Of a DNA stretch of 64,000 bases, positions 1-8,542 are shown one piece after another. The notes under the pieces are model-generated. The model made no database searches and was not told the DNA's origin. It was given only the letters and a program-made list of their open reading frames with translations. This DNA is from Pseudomonadota bacterium (GTDB lineage: Bacteria; Pseudomonadota; Gammaproteobacteria; Steroidobacterales; Steroidobacteraceae), in the NCBI GenBank assembly GCA_021816775.1, contig JAKAXA010000002.1, positions 1 through 64,000 of the forward strand, in the 5' to 3' direction. The position numbers and the translations under genes are program-made. Position 1 is the first letter of the stretch; the number at the start of each line of letters is the position of its first letter.

Positions 1-79
1 CTAGAAGACCATGATGTCGGCCACCCCGCCGCCGCTTGCGGCGCGTCACAGATTTGCGCTCCGGGGTTGCGCGGCAGCT

Positions 80-119
80 TTGACAGAATGCCCCCGGGTG
101 TATAGTCGTCCCCGGAGGT
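80..119 (+). promoter_or_regulatory. Promoter and ribosome binding site of the small exported-protein gene
   Basis: A perfect TTGACA (80-85) is followed after 15 nt by TATAGT (101-106), a good -10 box with a slightly short spacer. A strong Shine-Dalgarno GGAGGT lies at 114-119, six bases before the ATG at 126. The match to sigma-70 consensus is seen directly; activity is inferred. Confidence 0.5.
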
Positions 120-125
120 CCGGAC

Positions 126-416
126 ATGCGCGCCCGAGTTCTTTTGGCAGTGCTGGTCGCTTGCGCGGTTACCGCCACGGCGGGGGCCGAGACCATCGTC
201 GTGAACGGCCGGCTGCAGGTCGCGCCGACCACCGTACCCCACCCTCATCGCAGTCAGACCATGCGCCAGGTGGAGCATCATTTCGGCGCGCCCGAGAAGC
301 GCTACCCGACCGTGGGGCGCCCGCCCATCACCCGCTGGGACTACCCCGACTTCAGCGTCTACTTCGAGTACAACCGAGTCGTGCACGCCGTGGTGCACGC
401 GCCCGCGGCGAGCTAG
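126..416 (+). CDS. Small exported protein, BamE/SmpA-like in pattern
   Basis: This gene encodes 96 residues with a clear signal peptide: Arg at positions 2 and 4, a hydrophobic Leu/Val/Ala run, and cleavage expected near Ala-Gly-Ala at about residue 21. The mature part is short and contains a 'VEHHFGAPEK' turn followed by 'WDYPDFSVYFEYNRVVHAVV'. That order (Gly-x-Pro turn, Trp-x-Tyr strand, then a YFE strand) resembles the small BamE/SmpA/OmlA fold, but there is no lipobox Cys, so it would be a soluble periplasmic protein. The function is unknown. The start is supported by the GGAGGT site six bases upstream. It reads in the same direction as the cyclase gene 160 bp downstream but has its own promoter. 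Confidence 0.75.
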   Translation: MRARVLLAVLVACAVTATAGAETIVVNGRLQVAPTTVPHPHRSQTMRQVEHHFGAPEKRYPTVGRPPITRWDYPDFSVYFEYNRVVHAVVHAPAAS

Positions 417-575
417 CGCCGCTCTCACTCAAGCCGCGGCCGGCGGGGCCGCTACCCGATTGCAATGCGAGGCGCAAGCCTGCTCGCGCACATCGGGGGT
501 CGGCTTTTTGCGACGCGCGTCGCACAGAGTGTGGTAGGCTCACCTTTCACAGAAGAATGATCGGTTAACTCTCCC

Positions 576-1385
576 GTGGCCTTGGATAAACCGCTCAGCA
601 TCGAGGAGCTGGTCCGTGCCGGCTCCGTGCGCCGCGAACTGGCGCAGGCCCACCTGCGGGCCGAAGTGCGCCGGCGCGAGGAAGTGCTGCGACGCGCCGT
701 GCGGCGCTACGTCTCCCCGCAGCTCGCCGACAAGATCCTCGAGGACGTGCAGCTGCGCGAGACGCTGCTCTCGGCCGACGATCTGCGCACCCATGCGGTG
801 GTGCTGTTCGCGGACCTGCGCGGCTTCACGGGCCTGTCCGAGCGGCTCGAGCCGCGCCAGGTGGTCCCGCTCCTCAACGAATACTTCTCGCTGCTCACCG
901 AGATCACCCTGCGCCACGACGGCACGGTGTTCCACATGGCCGGTGACTGCCTGATGCTCGGCTTCGGAGTGCCGCTCGAGCAGCCCGACAGCCCCGGGCG
1001 CGCCGTGCGCGCCGCCCAGGAGATGCTCTCGAGCTTCGCGGCGCTGGCGGGCTCCTGGATGACCCGCTACGGCGTCGAGGCGGGCCTCGGCATCGGCATC
1101 AACGAGGGCGATGTGGTCGCCGGCAACATCGGCTCGAGCTCCTACATGAGCTACACGCTGATCGGGGACACGGTCAACGTCGCGGCCCGGCTCTGCCAGC
1201 GGGCCCGCGCCGGCGAGATGCTCTTCTCGCACAGCATCAAGCAGTCCCTCGATGCCCTCGGGGTGGATGTGGGCGCGACGCCCCTGCCGCCGATGCAATT
1301 GCGCGGCCGCAGCCGTACCATTGACATTTTCTGCGTACCCGCCGCACCGCGGGTCCAGGTCACGGAAGTTCCGGTCGCAGTTTGA
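576..1385 (+). CDS. Class III adenylate/guanylate cyclase catalytic-domain protein
   Basis: This 269-residue protein has an N-terminal helical segment (about residues 1-60, including the 'YVSPQLADKIL' linker typical of bacterial class III cyclases) and one catalytic domain. The first metal Asp is D80 in 'FADLRGFT' and the second is D124 in 'AGDCLML'. The transition-state pair is N201 and R205 in 'GDTVNVAARL'. The Lys that normally contacts the purine, four residues before the second Asp, is His120 here, so substrate choice is uncertain. No transmembrane segment or sensor domain is visible. The start is GTG at 576. The stop codon overlaps the TTG start of mfd (TTGA), so the two are probably cotranscribed. 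The product would be cAMP or another cyclic nucleotide. Confidence 0.85.
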   Translation: MALDKPLSIEELVRAGSVRRELAQAHLRAEVRRREEVLRRAVRRYVSPQLADKILEDVQLRETLLSADDLRTHAVVLFADLRGFTGLSERLEPRQVVPLLNEYFSLLTEITLRHDGTVFHMAGDCLMLGFGVPLEQPDSPGRAVRAAQEMLSSFAALAGSWMTRYGVEAGLGIGINEGDVVAGNIGSSSYMSYTLIGDTVNVAARLCQRARAGEMLFSHSIKQSLDALGVDVGATPLPPMQLRGRSRTIDIFCVPAAPRVQVTEVPVAV

Positions 1386-4300
1386 GTGTCTTAAATCCGC
1401 CCGTTCCGGGCCCCGCCAGGCGTCACCTGCGCTGGCAGCATCTGCGCGGCAGCGCCGCGTCGCTCGCGCTCGCCGAAGCGGCCCGCTCGGACCAGAAGCT
1501 CTACGTCGTGGTCACCGATGCGGCGCGGGAGCTTGCGCGCCTGACCGCCGAGCTCGGCTTCTTCGCCGGAGCCGATGTGCCGCTGCTGACCTTCCCCGAC
1601 TGGGAAGTCCTGCCGTACGACCTGTTCTCGCCCCACCCCGACATCATCTCCGCGCGAGTGCGCACGCTCTATGAGCTGCCGCGCCTCACACACGGCTGCC
1701 TGATCGTCGCGGCCGATACGCTCATGCAGCGCCTGCCGCCCCGGCAGTACGTGCAGGCGCGCGCCTTCCAGCTCTCGCGCGGGGAGCGGCTCGACCTGGT
1801 GCCGTTGCGCGCGCGCCTCGTCGACGCCGGCTACGCGAGCGTGAGCCAGGTGCGCAGCCCCGGGGAGTTTGCCGTGCGCGGCTCGCTGTTCGACGTGTTC
1901 CCGATGGGCGCCGCCGAGCCGCTGCGCATCGACCTGTTCGACGATGAGATCGAGGCGATCCGCCGCTTCGACCCGGACACGCAGCGCTCGCTCGAGCCGA
2001 TCGAGCAGGTGCGGCTGCTGCCGGCGCGCGAAGTGCCGCTCGATGCCGAGGCGGTCAAGGAGTTCCGCCGGCGCTTCCGCATCCGCTTCGAGGGCGACCC
2101 GACCCGCTCGAGCCTGTACCGCAGCGTCAGTGAGGGACTGGCGCCGGCGGGCCTGGAGTTCTACCTGCCGCTGTTTTTCGAGGCGACCGCGACGCTGTTC
2201 GATCACCTGCCGGCCAATGCCGTGATCGTGCGCGATGCGGCCCTGCCCGAGGCCCTTGCGCGCGCCTGGCGGGACATCGAATCCCGCTATGAGGAGCGAC
2301 GGCATGACATCGAGCGCCCGGTGCTTGCGCCGGCGGAGCTGTTCCTCGAGCCCGCCGCGCTCGATGCCGCGCTCGCGCGCTTCGCCTCGATCACACTCGC
2401 CGGCGAAGCCGAGGCGGCGCAGGCCACGCCGGGCCGCGACTTCGCCACGCTCGAGCCGCCGCAGCTGCGCATCGACACGCGCGCCGAGCGGCCGCTCGAG
2501 CCGCTGGAGGGCTTTCTCGAGTCCTTCGCCGGCCGCGCGCTGATTGCGGCCGACTCGCCCGGCCGGCGCGAAGTGCTGCACGAGCTGCTGCGCACGCACG
2601 GCCACGCCGTCGAGCGGGTCGGCGGCTGGGATGCCTTCCTCGCCGGCCGCGCGCCGCTCAGCCTCACCGTGGCGGCGGATCTGTCCGGCCTCTGCCTTAC
2701 CGCACCGCCGCTTGCGATCATTGCCGAGTCGCAGCTGTTCGGCGCGCGGGCGCCGCAGGAGCGGCGCCGCGCCCGCGCGGCCGCCGATCCGGAGGCGATT
2801 CTGCGCGACCTGCAGGACCTCACCCCCGGGGCCCCGGTGGTGCACGAGCAGTACGGCGTCGGCCGCTACGTGGGACTGCAGCCGATGGAAGTCGCCGGCG
2901 AGGCCGGGGAGTTCCTGGTGCTGCAGTACCTGGGCGGCGATCGGATCTACGTCCCGGTGCAGTCGCTGCACCTCGTGACCCGCTACACGGGAGCGGCGAG
3001 CGAGAGCGCACCGCTGCACAAGCTCGGCACCGATCAGTGGGCCAGGGCGCGCCGGCGCGCCGCCGAGCAGATCCGCGACGTGGCCGCGGAGCTGCTTGAC
3101 CTGTACGCGCGGCGCAAGGCGCAGCGCGGATTGAAGCTCGCCTTCAGCGAACCGGACTACCGCACGTTCGCGGCCGCCTTCCCCTTCGATGAGACCGTCG
3201 ATCAGGCCGAGGCCATCGCCCAGGTGCTCGCTGACCTGAAGAGCGATCGGCCCATGGACCGCATCGTGTGCGGGGACGTCGGCTTCGGCAAGACCGAAGT
3301 GGCCATGCGCGCGGCGTTCGCGGCGGTGCAGTCGGGCAAGCAGGTCGCGGTGCTCGCCCCGACCACCCTCCTCGCGCAGCAGCACCTGACGAATTTCCGC
3401 GACCGCTTCGCGGACTGGCCGGTGCGCATCGAGGGGCTCTCTCGCTTCGGCAACGCCAAGGAGACGCGTGCGACGCTCGAGGGCATCGGGCACGGCGCGG
3501 TGGACATTGTGGTTGCAACCCACCGGCTGCTGCATGCGCACGCGCGCTTCAAGGACCTGGGGTTGCTGATCGTGGACGAGGAGCAACGCTTCGGGGTGCG
3601 CGACAAGGAACGCCTGCAGGCGCTGCGCGCCAACGTGCACGTGCTCACTCTCACCGCCACACCGATCCCGCGCACGCTCAACATGGCTCTCGGCGGCCTG
3701 CGCGATCTGTCGCTCATCACCACGCCTCCGGCGGAGCGTCTGGCGATCAAGACCTTTGTCATCGAGTGGCACGGGCCGACGGTGCGCGAGGCGGCGCTGC
3801 GCGAGCTGCGCCGCGGCGGACAGATCTACTTCGTGCACAACGAGATCCGCACCATCGAGAAGATCGCCGCCGAGGTGCGCCAGCTCGTTCCCGAGGCGAG
3901 CGTGCGCATCGGCCACGGGCAGATGCGCGAGCGGGACCTCGAGCAGCTGATGGTCGACTTCTACCACCGGCGCTTCGATCTGCTGCTGTGCACGACCATC
4001 ATCGAGAGCGGCATCGACGTGCCCACCGCCAACACCATCATCATCAACCGCGCCGATCACATGGGACTGGCGCAGCTGCACCAGCTGCGCGGACGGGTCG
4101 GGCGCTCGCATCACCGCGCCTACGCCTACCTCATTGCCCCGCCGCGGCGCGCCCTGAGCGCCGATGCCGCCAAGCGCCTCGAGGCGATCGAGTCGATGGA
4201 GGAGCTCGGCGCCGGCTTCGCGCTCGCCACGCATGACCTGGAGATCCGCGGCGCGGGCGAGCTGCTCGGGGAGGCTCAAAGCGGACAGATGTCGGAGATC

Positions 4301-4834
4301 GGACTGGCGCTCTACCTTGACCTGCTCGAGGAGGCGGTCGCGGCGCTGAAGGCGGGGCGCGAGCCAGTGCTCGATCGGCCGCTCGCTGCGGCCACCGAGG
4401 TGGAGCTGCGCCTGCCGGCGTTTCTGCCCGAGGCGTACATTGCCGACGTGCAGGTGCGCCTCGGGCTGTACAAGCGCATCGCCGCCGCCGAGGACGCCGA
4501 TGCGCTCGATGGGCTCACCGCCGAGCTCTATGACCGCTTCGGCGCGCTGCCCGCGCCGGCGCAGCGCCTCATCCGCATCACCAAGCTGAAGCTGACCGCG
4601 CGTGCCCTCGGCATCCGCCGCCTCGACCTCGGTCCGCAGGGCGGCATGGTGCTGTTCGAGGAAAGCACCGCGGTGCAGCCGCAGAGCCTGATCAAGCTGA
4701 TACAGCACGCCCCGCGCGAGTACCGCCTGGAAGGGGCGATGAAGCTGCGCATCTCGCGCGTGCTGCCCGATGAGGAGGCGCGCTTCGAATTCGCCGCCGC
4801 GCTGATGAGGCGCCTTGCGGGCAAGCCGAATTAG
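1382..4834 (+). CDS. mfd: Transcription-repair coupling factor Mfd
   Basis: The 1150-residue protein matches the usual Mfd length (about 1150). Mfd is a DNA translocase that removes RNA polymerase stalled at lesions and recruits UvrA. The N-terminal third is the UvrB-like region. A CarD-like RNA polymerase-interacting domain lies near residues 480-550 ('VVHEQYGVGRYVGL'). The RecG-type helicase core follows, with Walker A 'GDVGFGKT' (Lys at about 637), the 'DEEQ' box at about 732 and 'TATPIPRTLNMAL' after it. The C-terminal domain ends near 1150. The start is TTG, overlapping the cyclase stop by 4 bp; no better in-frame start with a ribosome site is seen. Confidence 0.97.
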   Translation: MSVLNPPVPGPARRHLRWQHLRGSAASLALAEAARSDQKLYVVVTDAARELARLTAELGFFAGADVPLLTFPDWEVLPYDLFSPHPDIISARVRTLYELPRLTHGCLIVAADTLMQRLPPRQYVQARAFQLSRGERLDLVPLRARLVDAGYASVSQVRSPGEFAVRGSLFDVFPMGAAEPLRIDLFDDEIEAIRRFDPDTQRSLEPIEQVRLLPAREVPLDAEAVKEFRRRFRIRFEGDPTRSSLYRSVSEGLAPAGLEFYLPLFFEATATLFDHLPANAVIVRDAALPEALARAWRDIESRYEERRHDIERPVLAPAELFLEPAALDAALARFASITLAGEAEAAQATPGRDFATLEPPQLRIDTRAERPLEPLEGFLESFAGRALIAADSPGRREVLHELLRTHGHAVERVGGWDAFLAGRAPLSLTVAADLSGLCLTAPPLAIIAESQLFGARAPQERRRARAAADPEAILRDLQDLTPGAPVVHEQYGVGRYVGLQPMEVAGEAGEFLVLQYLGGDRIYVPVQSLHLVTRYTGAASESAPLHKLGTDQWARARRRAAEQIRDVAAELLDLYARRKAQRGLKLAFSEPDYRTFAAAFPFDETVDQAEAIAQVLADLKSDRPMDRIVCGDVGFGKTEVAMRAAFAAVQSGKQVAVLAPTTLLAQQHLTNFRDRFADWPVRIEGLSRFGNAKETRATLEGIGHGAVDIVVATHRLLHAHARFKDLGLLIVDEEQRFGVRDKERLQALRANVHVLTLTATPIPRTLNMALGGLRDLSLITTPPAERLAIKTFVIEWHGPTVREAALRELRRGGQIYFVHNEIRTIEKIAAEVRQLVPEASVRIGHGQMRERDLEQLMVDFYHRRFDLLLCTTIIESGIDVPTANTIIINRADHMGLAQLHQLRGRVGRSHHRAYAYLIAPPRRALSADAAKRLEAIESMEELGAGFALATHDLEIRGAGELLGEAQSGQMSEIGLALYLDLLEEAVAALKAGREPVLDRPLAAATEVELRLPAFLPEAYIADVQVRLGLYKRIAAAEDADALDGLTAELYDRFGALPAPAQRLIRITKLKLTARALGIRRLDLGPQGGMVLFEESTAVQPQSLIKLIQHAPREYRLEGAMKLRISRVLPDEEARFEFAAALMRRLAGKPN

Positions 4835-4846
4835 GGCCTCATCGTT

Positions 4847-4858
4847 TACACTGGCGGC
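4847..4858 (+). promoter_or_regulatory. Possible -10 box immediately before csiV (candidate leaderless start)
   Basis: TACACT at 4847-4852 is followed by six bases and then the ATG of csiV. No Shine-Dalgarno sequence is visible. If this -10 is used, transcription would begin at about the A of the ATG. No recognisable -35 was found, so this is suggestive only. Confidence 0.35.
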
Positions 4859-5587
4859 ATGAGGCATCGAATCGCAACGACTCTTGCCCTGCTTGCGGCC
4901 CTCGCCCTCGGCGCCCTCTCGCCGGCGCGGGCCGCGAACACCCCGCCGCTGACGGCGCATCCGGGAATCCAGGCCCATCCGGCCCAGGCAGGCGCCGCGC
5001 AAGCCGCCCCGAGCGCTCCCGGCGCCGCAGCCGCGCCGCAGCGCGTGCACCGCGAGTACTACATCGAGATCATCGTGTTCCGCGCGCTCCAGGCGCTCGG
5101 CAGCCCCGAGGACTGGCAGGCCGAGCTGCACATGGCGCCGAGCGTCAGCGGCGCGGAGAGCCCGACCGGCACCGGGGTCGGGCACCTGGTGAAGATGGTG
5201 CCCCCGTCGGGCTACAAGCTCACCCCGATCTGGAATGCGTTGAGGGGCAGCAAGACCTATGAGCCGGTGGCGCACGTGGCGTGGATCCAGACCGCGAGCG
5301 ACTGGGGCACGCACGCGGGATTCGATCTGAGCGAGCTCGGGGTTCACGTGCCGGGACTGCGCGGCCTCGTGTACTTCGAGCGCGGCGAGTACCTGCACCT
5401 CGGGCTCACACTCGATTACACCATGCAGCACCCCCCGAGGGGGCTCGATGCCCCACCCGGCACGACGTTCGTGATGAACGAGACCCGCCGGGTGCGCTTC
5501 TATCAGCGCAACTACTATGACCATCCGGCCTTCGGGGTCATCGCGCTCGTGCTGCCGGTGCGCGGCACACACATGCCGGGGCAGTAA
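4859..5587 (+). CDS. csiV: CsiV family protein, exported
   Basis: This 242-residue protein has a signal peptide (residues 1 to about 26, 'LSPARAA' at the cleavage region). A Pro/Ala-rich linker of about 35 residues precedes the conserved domain, which starts at 'YYIEIIVFRA'. The domain ends with strands such as 'LVYFERGEYLHLGL', 'RRVRFYQRNYYDHPAFGVI' and 'LPVRG', the CsiV signature. In Vibrio cholerae CsiV is a periplasmic activator of a class A penicillin-binding protein. Location next to mfd is also known from other gammaproteobacteria and supports the call. It starts 24 bp after the mfd stop with no ribosome site; see the -10-like box just upstream. Confidence 0.8.
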   Translation: MRHRIATTLALLAALALGALSPARAANTPPLTAHPGIQAHPAQAGAAQAAPSAPGAAAAPQRVHREYYIEIIVFRALQALGSPEDWQAELHMAPSVSGAESPTGTGVGHLVKMVPPSGYKLTPIWNALRGSKTYEPVAHVAWIQTASDWGTHAGFDLSELGVHVPGLRGLVYFERGEYLHLGLTLDYTMQHPPRGLDAPPGTTFVMNETRRVRFYQRNYYDHPAFGVIALVLPVRGTHMPGQ

Positions 5588-5626
5588 TCTCGGCACACGG
5601 CAGCCGCGGGCGATGAGGGCGCGGGA

Positions 5627-5972
5627 TTAGGGTCGGTATCCGCGCAGGCCCTGCACAGCGCCAGTGACAATTTGTTGCCTGACACCCCGTCGTGCCCTGT
5701 CTGTCTGGCGTGCCGCAGCCGCTTCGCTCCGGCGAGCAGACCCGCGGCTGCATCTGCAACGGCGGCGCCGCAGCACCTCGGCCTCACGCATCGCGGCACG
5801 CTTTTCTGCGTTGGGAATATCGATCTCAAACGGGAAACGACCGTCCGTGGCGCTGTGCACCAGCCGCATGCGCGCCGCATCGCCGAAGGAGATTCCGTCC
5901 GCGCTCGATGCCTGCGCGGCGCAAGCCGTTAGGTTCTCGTCCGCGCGCGCGGACCACGGTGATCCTGGGCAT
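5627..5972 (-). pseudogene. Decayed RelB/DinJ-family antitoxin, orphan
   Basis: On the minus strand the sequence reads 'MPRITVVRAR', then after a frame change inside a CG run (about 5941-5951) continues as 'DENLTACAAQ', 'GISFGDAARMRLV' and 'GRFPFEIDIPNAEKRAAM'. This is the RelB/DinJ layout: an N-terminal ribbon strand, a helix pair and a C-terminal PFE-PNAE motif. A weak ribosome site (AAAGGG) precedes the ATG at 5972. After the domain the frame runs on with low-quality Arg-rich sequence to a stop at 5627. No RelE-type toxin follows, as csiV ends at 5587 on the other strand. It is a broken remnant of a toxin-antitoxin operon, unless the indel is a sequencing error. Confidence 0.6.
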
Positions 5973-6204
5973 CACGCAGCCCTTTCGGCCGAGACACGGG
6001 GTCCCTCAACCGCCTCGTGCCCGGAAGTCTCCGGGGGCTCGATTCTCGTCAGAATCTTCATAATATTTCTATTATTTTCAGATAGATACGACTGTATTCT
6101 GAGATTCGTTCCAACCCGGGGCTCGCGCCAACCGTTCCAGGCCGGCGCCCGCACCGCCCGTCAGCCGCCTGTCTGGCTGCGCTGCGGCACGTTGCCCGAG
6201 GTGC
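5973..6204. other. Intergenic stretch with an AT-rich patch
   Basis: No gene is seen here. Positions 6055-6100 are unusually A+T-rich for this genome and contain an imperfect inverted repeat around AATAATAGAAATATTAT (minus-strand reading). It would sit upstream of the RelB remnant and could be its old promoter/operator. This is inference only. Confidence 0.3.
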
Positions 6205-7370
6205 TCAGCGCCCGGCGAGCGCCTCCACCACCGGCAGGCGTTGTGCGCGCCGGGCGGAGGGCAATCCCACTGCCAGCGCGACCAGCAGCATCCCTCCGAG
6301 CCCTTCGAGCCAGACCTGCGCTCCGGGCTGCCCATAGGGGATGCCGAGGTGGTGCCACAGATACTGCAGCAGAGCCGCTCTGCCCGCCCACGCTGCCAAC
6401 AGGCCGACGAGCCCTCCAACCATGCAGACGATGGCCGACTCGGCGAGCAACAGCATCGAGACTCGCACGTTGCCGAAACCCACCGTCTTCAGCACGGCCC
6501 GCTCCGGGATGCGCTCAGCGAACCCCTGTGCCATCGTGTTCCCGGTCAGCAGCAGGAGTGTAAACAGCACCGCGCCCGTGACGGCGTGCACGATGAGGTT
6601 GACATCGGCGATGCGGGCGACGTACCGGGCCGATTCCGCGCGCGAGGTCAGCGTCCGGGTCGAATGAGCGGAATTGACCGACAGCGCATCGACGGTCCGG
6701 GCAATACGGCCGGCGGCGTGCGGGTCGGCGATCCGCTCGAGGTGGCGCCAACCGTGTTGCGTCCACGGGCGCGTGCCGCATTGAAATAGCGCCAGTGAAA
6801 AAACAGAGTGTTCTCCCGGTCGCGCCGCCGGGTCCGATAGATGCCGGTGAGGGCGAACGTCCAGACCTCCGAGCCGTCACGCTGCGGATCACCGACAGCG
6901 CGCAGCGCAATGTCCTCCCCGACCCTCCAGTGATTGCGCCGCGCGAGCGTCTCGCCGGCGAGCAGGCCGATGCGGGTGGCGAAGTACGCCCGCCACTCGG
7001 CGGCGGGCATCTGATAGCCCCGCAACACCCCGAACCCGCTCGCCGGCACCGCAAAGCCGCCCACCCAATGGCCGGGCCGCTGCCAGGTCGCAAAGAAAGG
7101 CGCGTTGAACGTCACACGCTGCACACCCGGCACGTGCTCGATTTGCCCGGTGAGGCTCAGCGGCAGGCCCTGCCCGCGCGAGGTCGAGACGGTGACGAGT
7201 CGATGCGCAGCGGAGATGCTCTGGCCGACGGTGGCAAATGCGTCGTCCACCGTCTGCAGCAGGCCAAACAGCGCGAATGCGGTCGCTACGGCGAGCAGGG
7301 TGAGCGCCGTTCGCCCCGTGCGCCTCGTCCATCCAGCCCAGAGCAGGGGCAGGAATCTCACGCGCGCCAC
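6205..7370 (-). pseudogene. FtsX/MacB-like ABC permease with an internal frameshift
   Basis: Two abutting frames together make one permease of about 388 residues, paralogous to the two genes 7375-8529 and 9869-11026. The first part (GTG at 7370) has the N-terminal membrane helix, 'GQSISAAHRLVTVS' and the extracytoplasmic domain down to 'HWRYFNAARARGRNTVG'. The reading frame then changes at 6741-6752 and resumes as 'HLERIADPHAAGRIARTVDA' and 'ALSVNSAHSTRTL'. The C-terminal FtsX domain follows ('LLLLTGNTMAQ', 'ERAVLKTVGF') and ends in 'VVEALAGR'. Both halves are otherwise intact, so this is a single one-base indel: either recent inactivation or an assembly error. It is the last gene of the export operon, 4 bp after its neighbour. 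Confidence 0.75.
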
Positions 7371-7374
7371 CGGC

Positions 7375-8529
7375 CTACAGGTTGCGCAATCCCTCCGTGA
7401 CCGACTGATGCGCGGCGCGCACGGCGGGCAGCACGCCGGCCACGAGGCCCACCAGCACCGCCAGGGCGAGTCCCTGCACCCAGATCAGCTGCGCCACGGG
7501 CGCGAGCGGTACATGCGGTCCCTGTCGCAGGTTCAAGCCGACCACCACGCCACGGGCGAGCGCGAGCCCGCAGAGCGCGCCGAGTACGAGCATGAGGACC
7601 GATTCGCCGAGCACGACCGCGAGAATCGCCTCACCGGTGAACCCTACGGTCTTCAGGATCGCCCACTCCGGTGTCCGTTCGCGCACCGCATACGCAATGG
7701 CATTGCCGCTCAGCAGCACCAGAGTGAAGAACACCGCGCCCATGATGCCGTACACGATGAGTCCGAGGTCGGCCACCTGCCGGACCGTGCGCGCCGCGAG
7801 CGCGCTCGAGAGCTGCGTCTTGGTCTCATGGCTGGAATTCGCCGACAGCGCATCGATGCGCCGCGCGATCTCGGTCGCCTGGCGGGTATGCGCGATGCGC
7901 TCGAGAAACGCATCGACCCGTCCGCGGTGCGCAGCGCGGCCCAGATCGAGGTCGCTCCAGTGCATGAGGATCGCGTTCTCCATGCCGCGCGGCTTGGAGG
8001 TGTAAAGACCGGCGATCAGGAACGTCCAGACCGCCGAGCCGTTGCGGCGCACGAAGCCCGGAGCGCGGATCGGGATCTGCTCACCGACCGTCCAGTGATA
8101 GCGCTTGGCCATCATGCGTCCGGCCAGGACCGCCATTTGCGTCCTCCGGTAGGCGCGCCACGCGGCCGGGGCGATGGTGTACTGCGGGAACACCCGAAAG
8201 TAACCCGGCCCGATCGCCTCGCCGCCCACCGGCTGCTGCAGCGACTGATACGTGCCGAAGAAGCCACTGACGTAACTCGCGGCCCGCACGCCGGGAACCG
8301 CGCGGATCTTCCCGTACAGCCCGACCGGCAGGCCCACCATGTAGCTGCCGCGCGTGAGCGTGACCAGCCGGTGCGCGGCCGCGGCGTTTCTGCCGACCGA
8401 AGTGAAGGCGCCGTAAACCGAGGCGAGCAGCCCAAAGAGCAGGAAGGCCGCCGCGATCGACACGATCGTGAGCACCGATCGGCCCTTGCGGCGAGTCAAT
8501 CCAGCCCACAGCAGGTGCGCGAACCTCAC
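7375..8529 (-). CDS. FtsX/MacB-like ABC transporter permease
   Basis: This 384-residue inner-membrane protein has one N-terminal helix (about 18-40), a large extracytoplasmic domain (about 45-255) and three C-terminal helices (about 270-375) with the FtsX-domain motif 'RERTPEWAILKTVGF'. It begins with GTG. It is close in length and sequence to the permeases at 6205-7370 and 9869-11026, so the three look like tandem duplicates. In the MacB/DevC/LolC group such permeases work with a LolD-like ATPase and often a membrane-fusion protein, and act by mechanotransmission rather than through a transmembrane pore. The substrate cannot be told from sequence. Confidence 0.85.
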   Translation of the reverse strand: MRFAHLLWAGLTRRKGRSVLTIVSIAAAFLLFGLLASVYGAFTSVGRNAAAAHRLVTLTRGSYMVGLPVGLYGKIRAVPGVRAASYVSGFFGTYQSLQQPVGGEAIGPGYFRVFPQYTIAPAAWRAYRRTQMAVLAGRMMAKRYHWTVGEQIPIRAPGFVRRNGSAVWTFLIAGLYTSKPRGMENAILMHWSDLDLGRAAHRGRVDAFLERIAHTRQATEIARRIDALSANSSHETKTQLSSALAARTVRQVADLGLIVYGIMGAVFFTLVLLSGNAIAYAVRERTPEWAILKTVGFTGEAILAVVLGESVLMLVLGALCGLALARGVVVGLNLRQGPHVPLAPVAQLIWVQGLALAVLVGLVAGVLPAVRAAHQSVTEGLRNL

Positions 8530-8542
8530 GCACGCCCCCGGT

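Noticed and set aside
1391-5596. Minus-strand open frame of about 1400 codons across mfd and csiV
   Set aside because: It is antisense to two certain genes, and is Arg/His/Ala-rich with no domain. High G+C suppresses stop codons in this frame.
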